A stretch of DNA of 64,000 nt from Actinomadura hallensis (GCF_006716765.1 NZ_VFPO01000001.1:6448001-6512000); one strand, 5' to 3'. Counted from the stretch's first letter, positions 40,688-49,332 are shown. Translations and numbers: made by a program. The notes: generated by a model from the sequence alone, not told the origin.

Positions 40688-41032
40688 CTACATGTTCCCG
40701 GGCAGTGCCCTGACCTCAATTACGGAGGAGAGCGGGATCGGGCCGTAGACGTGGGGGAAGATCGCGTCGCCGGCGGGCTCGTGTCGCACCGGGGCGTCCA
40801 GCCGGGACACGTCGATGACCAGCAGGATCAGGTCGGAACGGGGCACCCCGGCGTAGTAGCGGCCCAACACCCCTTCCACCTGGGTCATGTCGGACGAACA
40901 GTGGACGAAACCCTCCTCCTCCAGCGTCCGGCCGAGGGTCGACATGGTGTACGGCACGCCCGCGTCACGGGCGGCCTCCCAGTGGCGGCGTTCGGCGATG
41001 TGCAGCAGCGTGGCGGGCGTCGGGACGGGCAT
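40688..41032 (-). CDS. DUF952 domain-containing protein
   Basis: A 114-aa protein of the DUF952 family: LLHIAERRHWEAARDAG at the start, LEEEGFVHCSSDMTQVEGVLGRYYAG with the conserved FxHCS, then LILLVIDVSRL and IFPHVYGPIPLSSV with a conserved HVYG. Members are small glutathione-transferase-linked proteins of unknown activity. The ATG at 41032 is preferred to the open frame upstream to 41107, which would run through the SRP RNA promoter. Confidence 0.9.
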   Translation of the reverse strand: MPVPTPATLLHIAERRHWEAARDAGVPYTMSTLGRTLEEEGFVHCSSDMTQVEGVLGRYYAGVPRSDLILLVIDVSRLDAPVRHEPAGDAIFPHVYGPIPLSSVIEVRALPGNM

Positions 41033-41081
41033 GAGGCGGAGACTACGCCGGAAGGGTGCCAATCCCGGGCCGCGCATGCCA

Positions 41082-41087
41082 TAGACT
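41082..41087 (+). promoter_or_regulatory. -10 element of SRP RNA
   Basis: TAGACT, seven to nine bases before the RNA 5' end; fits the actinobacterial TAnnnT pattern. The -35 region is not evident. Confidence 0.5.
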
Positions 41088-41095
41088 CTTAGGCA

Positions 41096-41182
41096 GACCC
41101 CTCGCACGGCGTCACCCTGTGAACCTCCCCAGGGCCGGAAGGCAGCAAGGATAAGCAGGCTCTGGCGGGTGTGCGGGGGGTC
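41096..41182 (+). ncRNA. ffs: Bacterial small signal recognition particle RNA (4.5S)
   Basis: Conserved core AGGGCCGGAAGGCAGCAAGG with the GGAA tetraloop and the two internal-loop strands that bind Ffh, enclosed by GACCCCTCGCAC pairing with GTGCGGGGGGTC (one G-U). The length of about 87-90 nt suits a 4.5S-type molecule without Alu domain. It lies directly upstream of dnaX, a conserved arrangement. Confidence 0.95.
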
Positions 41183-41243
41183 CCTTGGTTTAAAGGGTCA
41201 CCGCGCTTGTGACGCTCTGCTTCTCGAGGAGGGCGGACCCCCG

Positions 41244-43364
41244 ATGAGTCTGGCTCTGTACCGCAAGTACCGGCCAGCGACGTTCGCAGAGCTCAAAGGG
41301 CAGGAGCACGTCGCCGAGCCCCTGCAGCAGGCGCTGCGCAACGGCCGCATCAACCACGCGTACCTGTTCAGCGGCCCGCGCGGCTGCGGCAAGACGTCCA
41401 GCGCCCGCATCCTCGCCCGCTCGCTGAACTGCGAACAGGGTCCGACCCCCGATCCGTGCGGCGAGTGCGACTCCTGCGTCGCGCTCGGGCCCACCGGCAA
41501 CGGGCACATCGACGTCATCGAGATAGACGCCGCCTCGCACGGCGGCGTCGACGACGCCCGCGACCTGCGGGAGCGGGCGTTCTTCGCCCCGGTGTCGGCG
41601 CGCTTCAAGGTGTACATCATCGACGAGGCGCACATGGTCACCCGCGAGGGCTTCAACGCGCTGCTGAAGCTCGTCGAGGAGCCCCCGCCGCACCTGAAGT
41701 TCGTGTTCGCGACGACGGAGCCGGAGAAGGTCATCGGGACGATCCGGTCCCGGACGCACCACTACCCGTTCCGGCTGATCCCGCCCGGTGTCCTCACCGA
41801 GCTGGTGGAGGAGATCCTGCGGGCGGAGAACGTCCCGTACGAGGCCGCGGCGCTGCCGCTGGCCGTCCGCGCGGGCGCCGGCTCGGCCCGCGACACCCTG
41901 TCGATCCTCGACCAGCTCCTCGCCGGGTCCGACGAGAACGGCATCACCTACGCGCGGGCCGTGTCCCTCCTCGGGTACACCGACTCTGCGCTGCTGGACG
42001 AGGTGATCGCGGCGTTCGCGGCCCGCGACGGCGCCGCGGTGTTCGCCGCCGTCGACCGGGTCGTCGAGAGCGGCCAGGACCCGCGCCGCTTCACCGCCGA
42101 CCTGCTGGAACGCGTCCGCGACCTGGTGATCCTGTCGAACGTCCCGGAGGCCGGCGGTTCGGGGCTCCTGAACGTCCCGCCGGACGAGCTGGAGCGGATG
42201 CGGCGGCAGGCGGAGTCGCTCGGCCCCGGGGAGCTGACGCGCGCCGCGGACCTGCTGCACACGGGCCTCACGGAGATGCGGGGCGCCACGTCCCCGCGGC
42301 TGCTGCTGGAGCTGATCTGCGCGCGGATCCTGCTGCCCGCGGCGTACGAGGACGAGGCGTCCCTGTTCGCCCGCCTCGACCGCCTGGAGCGCCAGGCCGC
42401 CCAGGGCGGTTTCGGGGCGGCTCAGGGATCTTTCCCTCCGGCTTCACCGGCCCCTCAGCCGGGTGCGGGGCAAGCACACGGCGGTGGCGTTGCGCAGGCG
42501 CGGGCAGAACAGCCCCCGCCCGCCCAGGGGGGCGACCCCACTCCCAGTGTCCAGCCCCACGCGGCCTCGGCGCCCACGGAACAGCGGCCTGTGGATAACC
42601 GCGGCGCGGCGCGCCGCGACCACCCCGGAAGCGCTCCCCCCGCCCCCGCGTCCGGCGCCCCCACCGGACCCGCCCCGGGCGCACCGCCGCCCACCCAGAC
42701 ACCGGCCACGCAGATGCCGCCCACGCAGGCACCGACCGGCCGGCCGCAGGCGGCGCAGGCCCCGGCGGCGGGCGGTGGGATCGACTTCGCCACCGTGCAG
42801 CGGCTCTGGCCGGACATCGTCGAGGCGGTGAAGCAGAAGAGCCGCGCCACCTGGATGGTCATCATGTCCGGGGTGCAGCCGGTGTCCCTCGAAGGGAAGG
42901 TCCTCACCCTCGGGTTCGACGCCGAGGGGCGCCGCCTCGGGTTCGTCAACGGAGCACGCGACACCGTCCTCCGCGAGGTCTTCAAGGAACGGATGGGCGT
43001 CGACTGGCGGATCGACACCGTCCTCGGCGCCGCGCCTCCCGCGCCGCCGGGCGGACAGGGCCCTAACGGCGGGTTCGGTGGGGCGGCCGCACCGAACCCG
43101 GCGGCACAGCAGCAGCCGCGGCCGTCGGCGCGGCCGCCTGCCCCGCGACCCGAGGCCGCTCCGGAGCCCCCGCCCCCGCCCCCGCCGCCGGAAGAGCCTC
43201 CGCCGCCGCCCGAGCCCGTCCCGGTGGACGAGAGCGACGAGGTCGACCCGGAGGGCGACGCCGACGCCGACGGCACCGAGGCCGAGATGAGCGGGATGGC
43301 GCTCATCCAGCGGGAGCTCGGCGGCCAGATCATCCGCGAGATCGACAACTCGTCCGCGTCCTGA
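41244..43364 (+). CDS. dnaX: DNA polymerase III subunit gamma/tau
   Basis: A 706-aa clamp-loader ATPase. Walker A GPRGCGKT at 44-51, zinc cysteines 63, 72, 75 and 78, Walker B IIDEAH, the sensor region FNALLKLVEEPPPHLKFVFATTEP, and domain III to about 365. A long Pro/Ala-rich linker (about 400-515) leads to a C-terminal domain that binds the polymerase (QRLWPDIVEAVKQKSRATWMV), then another proline-rich stretch and an acidic tail. A GAGGAGGG ribosome site precedes the ATG. A typical actinomycete tau; no frameshift site for gamma was identified. Confidence 0.97.
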   Translation: MSLALYRKYRPATFAELKGQEHVAEPLQQALRNGRINHAYLFSGPRGCGKTSSARILARSLNCEQGPTPDPCGECDSCVALGPTGNGHIDVIEIDAASHGGVDDARDLRERAFFAPVSARFKVYIIDEAHMVTREGFNALLKLVEEPPPHLKFVFATTEPEKVIGTIRSRTHHYPFRLIPPGVLTELVEEILRAENVPYEAAALPLAVRAGAGSARDTLSILDQLLAGSDENGITYARAVSLLGYTDSALLDEVIAAFAARDGAAVFAAVDRVVESGQDPRRFTADLLERVRDLVILSNVPEAGGSGLLNVPPDELERMRRQAESLGPGELTRAADLLHTGLTEMRGATSPRLLLELICARILLPAAYEDEASLFARLDRLERQAAQGGFGAAQGSFPPASPAPQPGAGQAHGGGVAQARAEQPPPAQGGDPTPSVQPHAASAPTEQRPVDNRGAARRDHPGSAPPAPASGAPTGPAPGAPPPTQTPATQMPPTQAPTGRPQAAQAPAAGGGIDFATVQRLWPDIVEAVKQKSRATWMVIMSGVQPVSLEGKVLTLGFDAEGRRLGFVNGARDTVLREVFKERMGVDWRIDTVLGAAPPAPPGGQGPNGGFGGAAAPNPAAQQQPRPSARPPAPRPEAAPEPPPPPPPPEEPPPPPEPVPVDESDEVDPEGDADADGTEAEMSGMALIQRELGGQIIREIDNSSAS

Positions 43365-43523
43365 CCGGATGCCCGGCCGCGGCGGGACGCGCCCCGGAAC
43401 GGGTAGGGCGGTGCCGTACTTACGGCGGAGTGCCGGAACCCGTAGTCTCGGGGGACGGACGTCCGGTGACTGGCGGAGCGCCAGGGAGAAGGCCCTCCCG
43501 GGGGCCGGGAGAGGGAGTGCACC

Positions 43524-43949
43524 GTGGAACCCGGTGGTCAACTGAACATGCAGGAACTGCTCCAGCAGGCGCAGGCCATGCAGGAGCGGCTTTTCAGCGC
43601 GCAGCGCGAGCTGGCGGAGGCCGAGGTGACCGGCACCGCCGGCGGGGGGCTCGTCACCGCGACGGTCAACGGGCAGGGCGAGGTCACGGGACTGACGATC
43701 GACCCGAAGGCCATCGACCCCGACGACCCCGCCGACACGGCGGAGACCGTCGCCGACCTGGTGCTCGCCGCCATCCGCGACGCCGGACGCGCGGCGCAGC
43801 GGCTGCAGCAGGAGAAGATGGGGCCGCTCGCCGAAGGGCTCGGCGGCGCGGGCGGCATCCCCGGCCTCGGCGGAGGCGGCGGGAGCGAGGGCGGCGGAGG
43901 GCTGCCCGGCGGTTTCCCCGGCCTGGGCGGCGGCGGATCGGGCGCCTGA
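43524..43949 (+). CDS. YbaB/EbfC family nucleoid-associated protein
   Basis: A 141-aa DNA-binding protein. The core MQELLQQAQAMQERLFSAQRELAEAEVTG, VTATVNGQGEVTGLTIDP and AIRDAGRAAQ matches YbaB. The C-terminal 30 residues are an unusual glycine-rich tail (IPGLGGGGG-type repeats). The GTG start has a GGGAG site. It sits between dnaX and recR, its standard place, and probably shares their transcript. Confidence 0.95.
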   Translation: MEPGGQLNMQELLQQAQAMQERLFSAQRELAEAEVTGTAGGGLVTATVNGQGEVTGLTIDPKAIDPDDPADTAETVADLVLAAIRDAGRAAQRLQQEKMGPLAEGLGGAGGIPGLGGGGGSEGGGGLPGGFPGLGGGGSGA

Positions 43950-43979
43950 ACCGGCCGGCAGACAGAAAGGAGGGGTCCG

Positions 43980-44579
43980 TTGTACGAAGGGGTGGTCCAG
44001 AACCTCATCGACGAGCTGGGCAGGCTGCCCGGCGTCGGCCCCAAGAGCGCGCAGCGGATCGCCTTCCACCTCCTCGCCGCCGACCCGGCGGACGTCGAGC
44101 GCCTCGCCAAGGCGCTCAAGGAGGTCAAGGACAAGGTCCGCTTCTGCGGCACCTGCGGGAACGTCGCGGAAGAGGCGGAGTGCCGGATCTGCCGCGACGC
44201 GCGCCGCGACCCCCACGTCATCTGCGTCGTGGAGGAGTCGAAGGACGTCGTCGCGATCGAGAAGACCCGCGAGTTCCGGGGCCGCTACCACGTGCTCGGC
44301 GGCGCGATCAGCCCCATCGAGGGCGTCGGCCCGGACGACCTGCGCATCCGCGAGCTGATGCAGCGCCTCGCGGACGGGACGGTGACCGAGCTGATCATCG
44401 CCACCGACCCCAACCTGGAGGGCGAGGCGACGGCCACCTACCTCGCCCGGCTCGTCAAACCCATGGGTCTCACCGTCACCCGTCTGGCCAGCGGCCTGCC
44501 GGTGGGTGGCGACCTCGAATACGCCGACGAGGTGACGCTGGGCCGCGCATTCGAAGGACGGAGGCTGCTCGATGTCTGA
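43980..44579 (+). CDS. recR: Recombination mediator protein
   Basis: A 199-aa protein of the RecFOR pathway that helps load RecA on gapped DNA. HhH motif LGRLPGVGPKSAQRIAFHLL, zinc cysteines 56, 59, 68 and 71, and a TOPRIM domain with VVEESKDVVAIEKT and IIATDPNLEGEATATYL. The start is TTG with AAAGGAGGGG upstream. It overlaps the DUF5063 gene by eight bases. Confidence 0.97.
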   Translation: MYEGVVQNLIDELGRLPGVGPKSAQRIAFHLLAADPADVERLAKALKEVKDKVRFCGTCGNVAEEAECRICRDARRDPHVICVVEESKDVVAIEKTREFRGRYHVLGGAISPIEGVGPDDLRIRELMQRLADGTVTELIIATDPNLEGEATATYLARLVKPMGLTVTRLASGLPVGGDLEYADEVTLGRAFEGRRLLDV

Positions 44580-45129
44580 CACCAACAGCCCGCAGGACTG
44601 GGACGCCCTCGCCGAGCGCGTGGCGCGTCACGTCGACAACTACCTGAGCGGCCTGGAGGCCGTGGCCCGCGGCGACGGCGGCACCCGCACCATCCCGCTG
44701 CTCCTTCTCGAGGTTTCGCAGGTCATCCTGGCCGGCGCGCAGCTCGGCGCCAGCGCCGACGTGATCCTCCCGGACAACTCGGAGCCGGAGGTCGGCGACG
44801 ACCCCGACCTCGACGCGATCCGGCAGGGCCTGAACGAGCGTCTCGTCGGCCTGGACGAGTACGTCGAGGTCTTCGACCCCTACAAGGACACCGAGCCCAC
44901 GTCCTACCGCCTGTCGGACGACCTGGTCGACGTCGCCAGCGACCTCGTCCACGGGCTGCGCCACTACCAGCAGGGCCGTCCCCTGGAAGCCCTCTGGTGG
45001 TGGCAGTACTCCTACTTCAACCACTGGGGCAACCACGCCGGCGCGGCCCTGCGGGCCCTGCACGCGTACGTCTCCAACGCCCGCCTGGACGTCGCCCCGG
45101 AGCCCGCGACGGAGGTCGCGTCCGCCTAG
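44572..45129 (+). CDS. DUF5063 domain-containing protein
   Basis: A 185-aa protein of the actinobacterial family encoded after recR. A helical N-terminus (WDALAERVARHVDNYLSGLEAV) is followed by PLLLLEVSQVILAGAQLGA, DEYVEVFDPYKDTEPTSYRL and the conserved GRPLEALWWWQYSYFNHWGNHAGAALRAL. Role unknown. It overlaps recR at its start and the convergent gene at its end by four bases. Confidence 0.9.
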   Translation: MSDTNSPQDWDALAERVARHVDNYLSGLEAVARGDGGTRTIPLLLLEVSQVILAGAQLGASADVILPDNSEPEVGDDPDLDAIRQGLNERLVGLDEYVEVFDPYKDTEPTSYRLSDDLVDVASDLVHGLRHYQQGRPLEALWWWQYSYFNHWGNHAGAALRALHAYVSNARLDVAPEPATEVASA

Positions 45130-45398
45130 TCGGAGCCGCCGGGCGCGCCCATCGCCCTCGCGATCAGCTCGGCCGCCTTCTCGGCGTCCGGGCCGAGCCG
45201 CCCGCCCTCACCCGAGGCCCACGCGTACACGTCGAGGTTCTCGTCCCAGACGATCGTGGCGGCCTGCCCCCGGTACGAGACGCGCAGCCCTCCGCCGTCT
45301 TCACCGGGACGTGTCGCGGCGATCTGCGGCGCCAGGCGCCGCAGCGCCGCGTACAAGGCGTCGAGCGGCCCCCTGCGGACCCTCGGCAGCTCGGCCAT
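45126..45398 (-). CDS. Conserved hypothetical protein
   Basis: A 90-aa protein beginning MAELPRVRRGPLDALYAALR and containing LRVSYRGQAATIVWDENLDVYAWASGEGG, which looks like a small beta-sheet protein, and a final helix. Two ATG codons (45398, 45410) are possible, each with a GGAG nearby. The open frame continues to 45593, through the edge of the insertion sequence, so the upstream part is not considered coding. Function unknown. Confidence 0.68.
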   Translation of the reverse strand: MAELPRVRRGPLDALYAALRRLAPQIAATRPGEDGGGLRVSYRGQAATIVWDENLDVYAWASGEGGRLGPDAEKAAELIARAMGAPGGSD

Positions 45399-45589
45399 CT
45401 GCGCTCCCATCAGCTCCGTCCCAGCCGGCGCACCCGTCCGCGGCACGAACGCGGCGGGCCACCGGGCGCGGGACGCCGAGGCGCCCCGCCACACTGCCCC
45501 TAGGTAGACGCGCAGCCCCACGTCCCGGTGGTCCGCCGCGCGAAGAGCCGCGCGGCCACATGGGGTCAGACATCCCTGGAGGTTGAATG

Positions 45590-46810
45590 TCAAGCGGCGA
45601 GGTCGTGGTGGTGGTGTGACCAGGCGGTCGTCTGGTCGTAGCGGGTGTTGGTCTTGAGGCAGCCGTGCAGGATGCCGACGAGGCGGTTGGCGACCTGGCG
45701 CAGGGCGGTGTTGTGGCCGATGTCGCGGGTTCTGAGCTGGTCATAGTAGGCGCGGACGTGCGGGTCGTGGAGCAGGGCACAGGACGCCTGCAGGTGGAGG
45801 GCGTCGACGAGGCGGTCGTTGTGGACGAACCGGGCGTGGACGGTGCGCATCTTGCCCGATTGCCGGGTGATCGGGCTGGTCCCGGCATAGTTCTTGCGGG
45901 CCTTGGCCGAGGCGTAGCGTCCGGGGGCGTCTCCGAACTCGGCGAGAACCCGGGCGCCGAGCACCGGCCCCAGCCCGGGCTGGGACAGGATGATCTCAGC
46001 GTCCGAGTGCCGGCCAAAATGCGCCTCGACCTGCCCTTCCAGGACCGTGATCTCGACGTTCAACGTGGTGATGACCGCGACCAGCGACCGGACCGTGGCC
46101 GCGTAGGCGCTGGTGACGATCTCGCCCTGGCCCAGATGATCGCCGCGCAGGACGTCCTGGATGGCGGCGGTCTTGGCGTCGATGTCGCGGCGGCCCTTGA
46201 GCACCGCGCGGATCTGCCCGGTCGTCAGCTTGGCGGCCGCGGCGGGGGTGGGGGCCTTGGCCAGCAGCCGCAGCACCGCATCGCTGGTGAGGCCGAGGGG
46301 CTTGTACGCCTCCAGCGCGGCGGGGAAGTACTCGCGCAGCGCCGATCGCAGCCGCAGCATGTGCCGGGTGCGTTCCCACACCATGGTCTGGTGCGCCCGG
46401 GTGACGACCTTGACCGCCTCGGCGGTCTGGGAGTCTCCCGCGACCTCGCGCAGCTGATGGCGGCGGGTGCGCAGCATGTCGGCCAGGGCGTGCGCGTCGC
46501 CCTTGTCGCTCTTGGCCCCGGAGGAGCCCAGGATCTCGCGGTGCCGGGCGGCCTGCTTGGGGTCCACCGCGAACACCCTGTACCCCGCCGCCACCAGCGC
46601 CCGCACCCACGGGCCCCGGTCGGTCTCGATGCACACCCCCACCTCAGACGGCTCAGCGTCGGCGGCCACGAACCGGCCGACCAGGTCGTGCAACCGGGCC
46701 ATCCCGGCCATTCCCTCGGGCAGCCTCGCCCGCTTGAGCACCTTCCCGTCCTGGTCCTGGACCTCCACGTCGTGATGGTCCTCGGCCCAGTCGTCTCCGA
46801 CGAACAGCAC
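45590..46810 (-). CDS. IS110-family transposase (DEDD/Ser)
   Basis: A 406-aa full-length recombinase. The RuvC-like DEDD domain begins MLFVGDDWAEDHHDVEV, with VCIETDRGPWV and SGAKSDKGDAHALADML providing the acidic residues. A coiled-coil middle follows. The C-terminal Transposase_20 domain shows LSQPGLGPVLGARVLAEFGD, NYAGTSPITRQSG (Ser near residue 318 as candidate catalytic serine) and RFVHNDRLVDALHL. No internal stop or frameshift was seen, so it may be active. The frame and composition are slightly different from neighbours. Confidence 0.95.
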   Translation of the reverse strand: MLFVGDDWAEDHHDVEVQDQDGKVLKRARLPEGMAGMARLHDLVGRFVAADAEPSEVGVCIETDRGPWVRALVAAGYRVFAVDPKQAARHREILGSSGAKSDKGDAHALADMLRTRRHQLREVAGDSQTAEAVKVVTRAHQTMVWERTRHMLRLRSALREYFPAALEAYKPLGLTSDAVLRLLAKAPTPAAAAKLTTGQIRAVLKGRRDIDAKTAAIQDVLRGDHLGQGEIVTSAYAATVRSLVAVITTLNVEITVLEGQVEAHFGRHSDAEIILSQPGLGPVLGARVLAEFGDAPGRYASAKARKNYAGTSPITRQSGKMRTVHARFVHNDRLVDALHLQASCALLHDPHVRAYYDQLRTRDIGHNTALRQVANRLVGILHGCLKTNTRYDQTTAWSHHHHDLAA

Positions 46811-46953
46811 CCTTGTCCTCCATGCTCGGCATCCGAGATCAGCAGCCCGCAGGAGCCGGTCGGCGGCCTAATGGACCAGTGCTCACGCCATCTGCCGGGC
46901 GGGCACGACATCCCATCAGCGATCAAGACCCCTGACCACAGGTGAGGGCACGA
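46811..46953 (-). ncRNA. Candidate bridge RNA region of the IS110 element
   Basis: Non-coding part of the element upstream of the transposase. In IS110 elements this end encodes a structured bridge RNA with target- and donor-binding loops (established for IS621 and relatives). No loops were assigned by eye; this is location only. Confidence 0.35.
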
Positions 46954-47052
46954 TCTGACCCCAGGACTCAAGGTCCAGGCGACGGAAGTGCTCACTCACC
47001 GGCGGCTACCAGGCACCGAGTCTGCCAGCGGCGGCCGACCCGGTAGCTCCCA

Positions 47053-47409
47053 TTAGGCGTGGACGAGGGTGCCGTTGTTCTGGAAGGCGGTGGTGAGAAC
47101 GCGGCCGACCTCGTCGAGCTTTCTGCGGACCTTGGCGACGCCGACGGCGCCGCCGGACATGCCGGTCGTGGCGAGGCCGAGGTCGACGACCAGGTTGCCG
47201 TCCGGCTGCGGGCGGAGCAGCACGCGGTACTTGTAGTGGGTGCCGAACGCGCCGAGGAGCAGCGCCTTGGTGCGCGACCCCTTCTCGATGATGCAGTCCG
47301 CGGGGTTCGCCCAGGTGAACCGGAAGCCCTCGGGCTGCAGCGCCTGCTCCAGCACGGGACCCACCTGCTCGGGCGTGCCGGTCACCACCAGCTTGACGGA
47401 ATCGGCCAT
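47053..47409 (-). CDS. Conserved hypothetical protein
   Basis: A 118-aa protein starting MADSVKLVVTGTPEQVGPVLEQALQ, with beta-prone segments (YKYRVLLRPQPDGNLVVDLGLATTGMSGG) and a final helix VRRKLDEVGRVLTTAFQNN. AAGGAG precedes the ATG. No signal peptide or membrane helix. Family not recognised, but its composition and codon use are like core genes. Confidence 0.72.
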   Translation of the reverse strand: MADSVKLVVTGTPEQVGPVLEQALQPEGFRFTWANPADCIIEKGSRTKALLLGAFGTHYKYRVLLRPQPDGNLVVDLGLATTGMSGGAVGVAKVRRKLDEVGRVLTTAFQNNGTLVHA

Positions 47410-47683
47410 GACGCTCCTTACGCGGGGGGACGACGACCACCGGCGGCGCGCGCCGGGGAAAGAAGGGGTCGAGCATATGCCCGTCGCCGCCCGGACGCCC
47501 GCGGGTTTTCGCCGATCGGCATCGTTCCGAGAGCGGGTGGAGGAGCGGGGATCTCGCCGGACCTGGTCAGGGCGCGATGTCGGGAATCGTCCCCGAAGCG
47601 CGTCACCTGCCCCGATCCCATGGCGCGGGGCTCGGTAGACTTCCCTCTCGGTACGCCGACCCCGATTCGAGGAGCGCCCACTC

Positions 47684-48958
47684 GTGGCTCTAGTCGTGCA
47701 GAAGTACGGTGGCTCCTCCGTCGCCGACGCCGATGGCGTCAAGCGGGTCGCCCAGCGCATCGTCGCGACGAAGAAGGCGGGCAACGACGTGGTCGTCGTG
47801 GTGTCCGCCATGGGTGACACGACGGATGATCTCATCGACATGGCCAAGCAGGTGAGCCCCCTGCCGCCGGGCCGTGAGCTGGACATGCTGCTCACCGCCG
47901 GCGAGCGGATCTCCATGGCCCTGCTCGCCATGGCCATCGCGAACCTGGGCCATGAGGCCCGCTCGTTCACCGGCTCCCAGGCCGGCGTCATCACCGACGA
48001 CTCGCACGGGAAAGCCAAGATCATCGATGTGACGCCGGGGCGGATCCGCAGCGCGCTGGACGAGGACGCGATCTGCATCGTGGCCGGGTTCCAGGGCGTC
48101 TCGCAGAACACCAAGGACATCACCACGCTCGGCCGCGGCGGGTCCGACACGACCGCCGTCGCGCTCGCCGCGTCGCTGGACGCCGACGTCTGCGAGATCT
48201 ACTCCGACGTCGACGGGGTCTTCACCGCCGACCCGCGCATCGTGTCCGCCGCCCGCAAGCTCCCGCGGATCTCCTACGAGGAGATGCTGGAGATGGCGGC
48301 GAACGGCGCCAAGATCCTGCATCTGCGCTGCGTGGAGTACGCGCGCCGCTACAACATCCCGATCCACGTGCGCTCCTCGTTCTCGCAGAAGGAGGGCACC
48401 TGGGTCGTCGACAGCAGCGACATCGAAGGACAGGACATGGAGCAGGCGATAATCTCCGGCGTCGCGCACGACCGGAGCGAGGCCAAGATCACGGTCGTGG
48501 GGGTGCCGGACAAGGTCGGTGAGGCCGCCGCCATCTTCAGCGTCCTGTCCGACGCCGAGATCAACATCGACATGATCGTGCAGAACGTGTCGGCGGCGTC
48601 CACCGGGCGCACCGACATCTCGTTCACGCTGCCGTCCACCGACGGGCAGGCCGCCCTCACCGCCCTCAACAAGCTGAAGGACCGCATCGGGTTCGAGTCG
48701 CTGCGCTACGACGACCGGATCGGCAAGGTCTCGCTGATCGGCGCGGGGATGCGCTCGCACCCCGGCGTGACGGCGAAGTTCTTCAACGCGATCGCCGAGG
48801 CCGGCGTCAACATCGAGATGATCTCCACGTCGGAGATCCGGATCTCGGTGGTCGTCGCGCAGGACGACATCGACGCCGCCGTCGTCGCCGCCCACCGCGC
48901 CTTCGACCTCGACGCCGAGCAGGTCGAGGCCGTCGTGTACGGCGGCACCGGCCGCTGA
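47684..48958 (+). CDS. ask: Aspartate kinase, alpha and beta subunits
   Basis: A 424-aa enzyme of the first step to lysine, threonine and methionine. Catalytic motif QKYGGSSV with Lys7, then SAMGDTTDDLI, LTAGERISMALLA and TTLGRGGSDTTAVALA. Two ACT domains (from about 265 and 345) bind lysine and threonine: VPDKVGEAAAIFSVLSDAEINIDMIVQNVS and HPGVTAKFFNAIAEAGVNIEMISTSEIRISV. An ATG at 48437 (Met252) with a GAAGGA site allows separate production of the regulatory beta subunit, as in Corynebacterium glutamicum LysC. It starts at a GTG with GAGGAG upstream. Its usual partner asd is a remnant. Confidence 0.97.
   Translation: MALVVQKYGGSSVADADGVKRVAQRIVATKKAGNDVVVVVSAMGDTTDDLIDMAKQVSPLPPGRELDMLLTAGERISMALLAMAIANLGHEARSFTGSQAGVITDDSHGKAKIIDVTPGRIRSALDEDAICIVAGFQGVSQNTKDITTLGRGGSDTTAVALAASLDADVCEIYSDVDGVFTADPRIVSAARKLPRISYEEMLEMAANGAKILHLRCVEYARRYNIPIHVRSSFSQKEGTWVVDSSDIEGQDMEQAIISGVAHDRSEAKITVVGVPDKVGEAAAIFSVLSDAEINIDMIVQNVSAASTGRTDISFTLPSTDGQAALTALNKLKDRIGFESLRYDDRIGKVSLIGAGMRSHPGVTAKFFNAIAEAGVNIEMISTSEIRISVVVAQDDIDAAVVAAHRAFDLDAEQVEAVVYGGTGR
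48430..48439 (+). promoter_or_regulatory. Internal translation start for aspartokinase beta subunit
   Basis: ATG at 48437-48439, with GAAGGA at 48425-48430. The downstream reading MEQAIISGVAHDRSEAK closely matches the known beta-subunit start of the Corynebacterium enzyme. Confidence 0.7.
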
Positions 48959-48967
48959 ACCGCTCCG

Positions 48968-49002
48968 AGGCCGCGCGGGACGGGTCCCTTCCCGCGCGGC
49001 CT
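48968..49002 (+). terminator. Terminator after aspartokinase
   Basis: Perfect 13-bp arms AGGCCGCGCGGGA / TCCCGCGCGGCCT with a nine-base loop, starting ten bases after the stop. No T-run, as is common in actinomycetes. Confidence 0.7.
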
Positions 49003-49091
49003 TCGCATGCCCGCGTCCGGAAACGCAGTCCGGTTCGCGGGGAGGTGGGACGATGTGCCCGGGAACCGGTCGCCTGAAGCGGTAGTTCTGA

Positions 49092-49298
49092 GGGTCCGGG
49101 CCGCCCGACCTCGCGGTCGCCGGCGCCACCGGTGCGGTCGGGGCGGTCATGCTGGACCTGCTGTCCACCACGCTCGCGATGATCGTGGCGATCGGGGCGC
49201 TGCACCGGCGGTACGGGCTGCGGGAGCTGGTCGTCGCGTCCTACCAGGCGCCGCCCGGAGTCGGCGGCGCGGGCGGCGCGGCGGCCTTCTCGCGATGA
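49092..49298 (+). pseudogene. asd: Internally deleted aspartate-semialdehyde dehydrogenase remnant
   Basis: A short frame that reads DLAVAGATGAVGAVMLDLLS, the N-terminal NADP-binding motif of Asd, joined to AMIVAIGALHRRYGLRELVV and ASYQAPPGVGG, which is the segment before the active-site region about 150 residues later. It has no start codon (an in-frame TGA sits at 49089) and it ends in an unrelated stop. The catalytic Cys and the rest of the enzyme (about 340 aa normally) are absent. It lies exactly where asd stands after ask in related genomes. Confidence 0.8.
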
Positions 49299-49332
49299 GC
49301 GGGACGCGGCGGCGGGCTTTAGGGTGGCATGC

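Larger units (their letters stand above)
45561..46963 (-). mobile_element. IS110-family insertion sequence
   Basis: About 1.4 kb, made of one transposase gene and a non-coding region of about 150 bases upstream of it. Edges are set by a perfect 10-bp inverted repeat, TGGGGTCAGA at 45561-45570 and TCTGACCCCA at 46954-46963. No target duplication was recognised. IS110 elements proper lack terminal inverted repeats, so these may be subterminal as in the IS1111 subgroup; the true ends could lie some bases outside. Confidence 0.7.

Noticed and set aside
42444..44585. A 713-aa minus-strand frame opposite dnaX, ybaB and recR
   Set aside because: No family features, composition dominated by Ala, Gly, Arg and Val; three conserved genes occupy the other strand.
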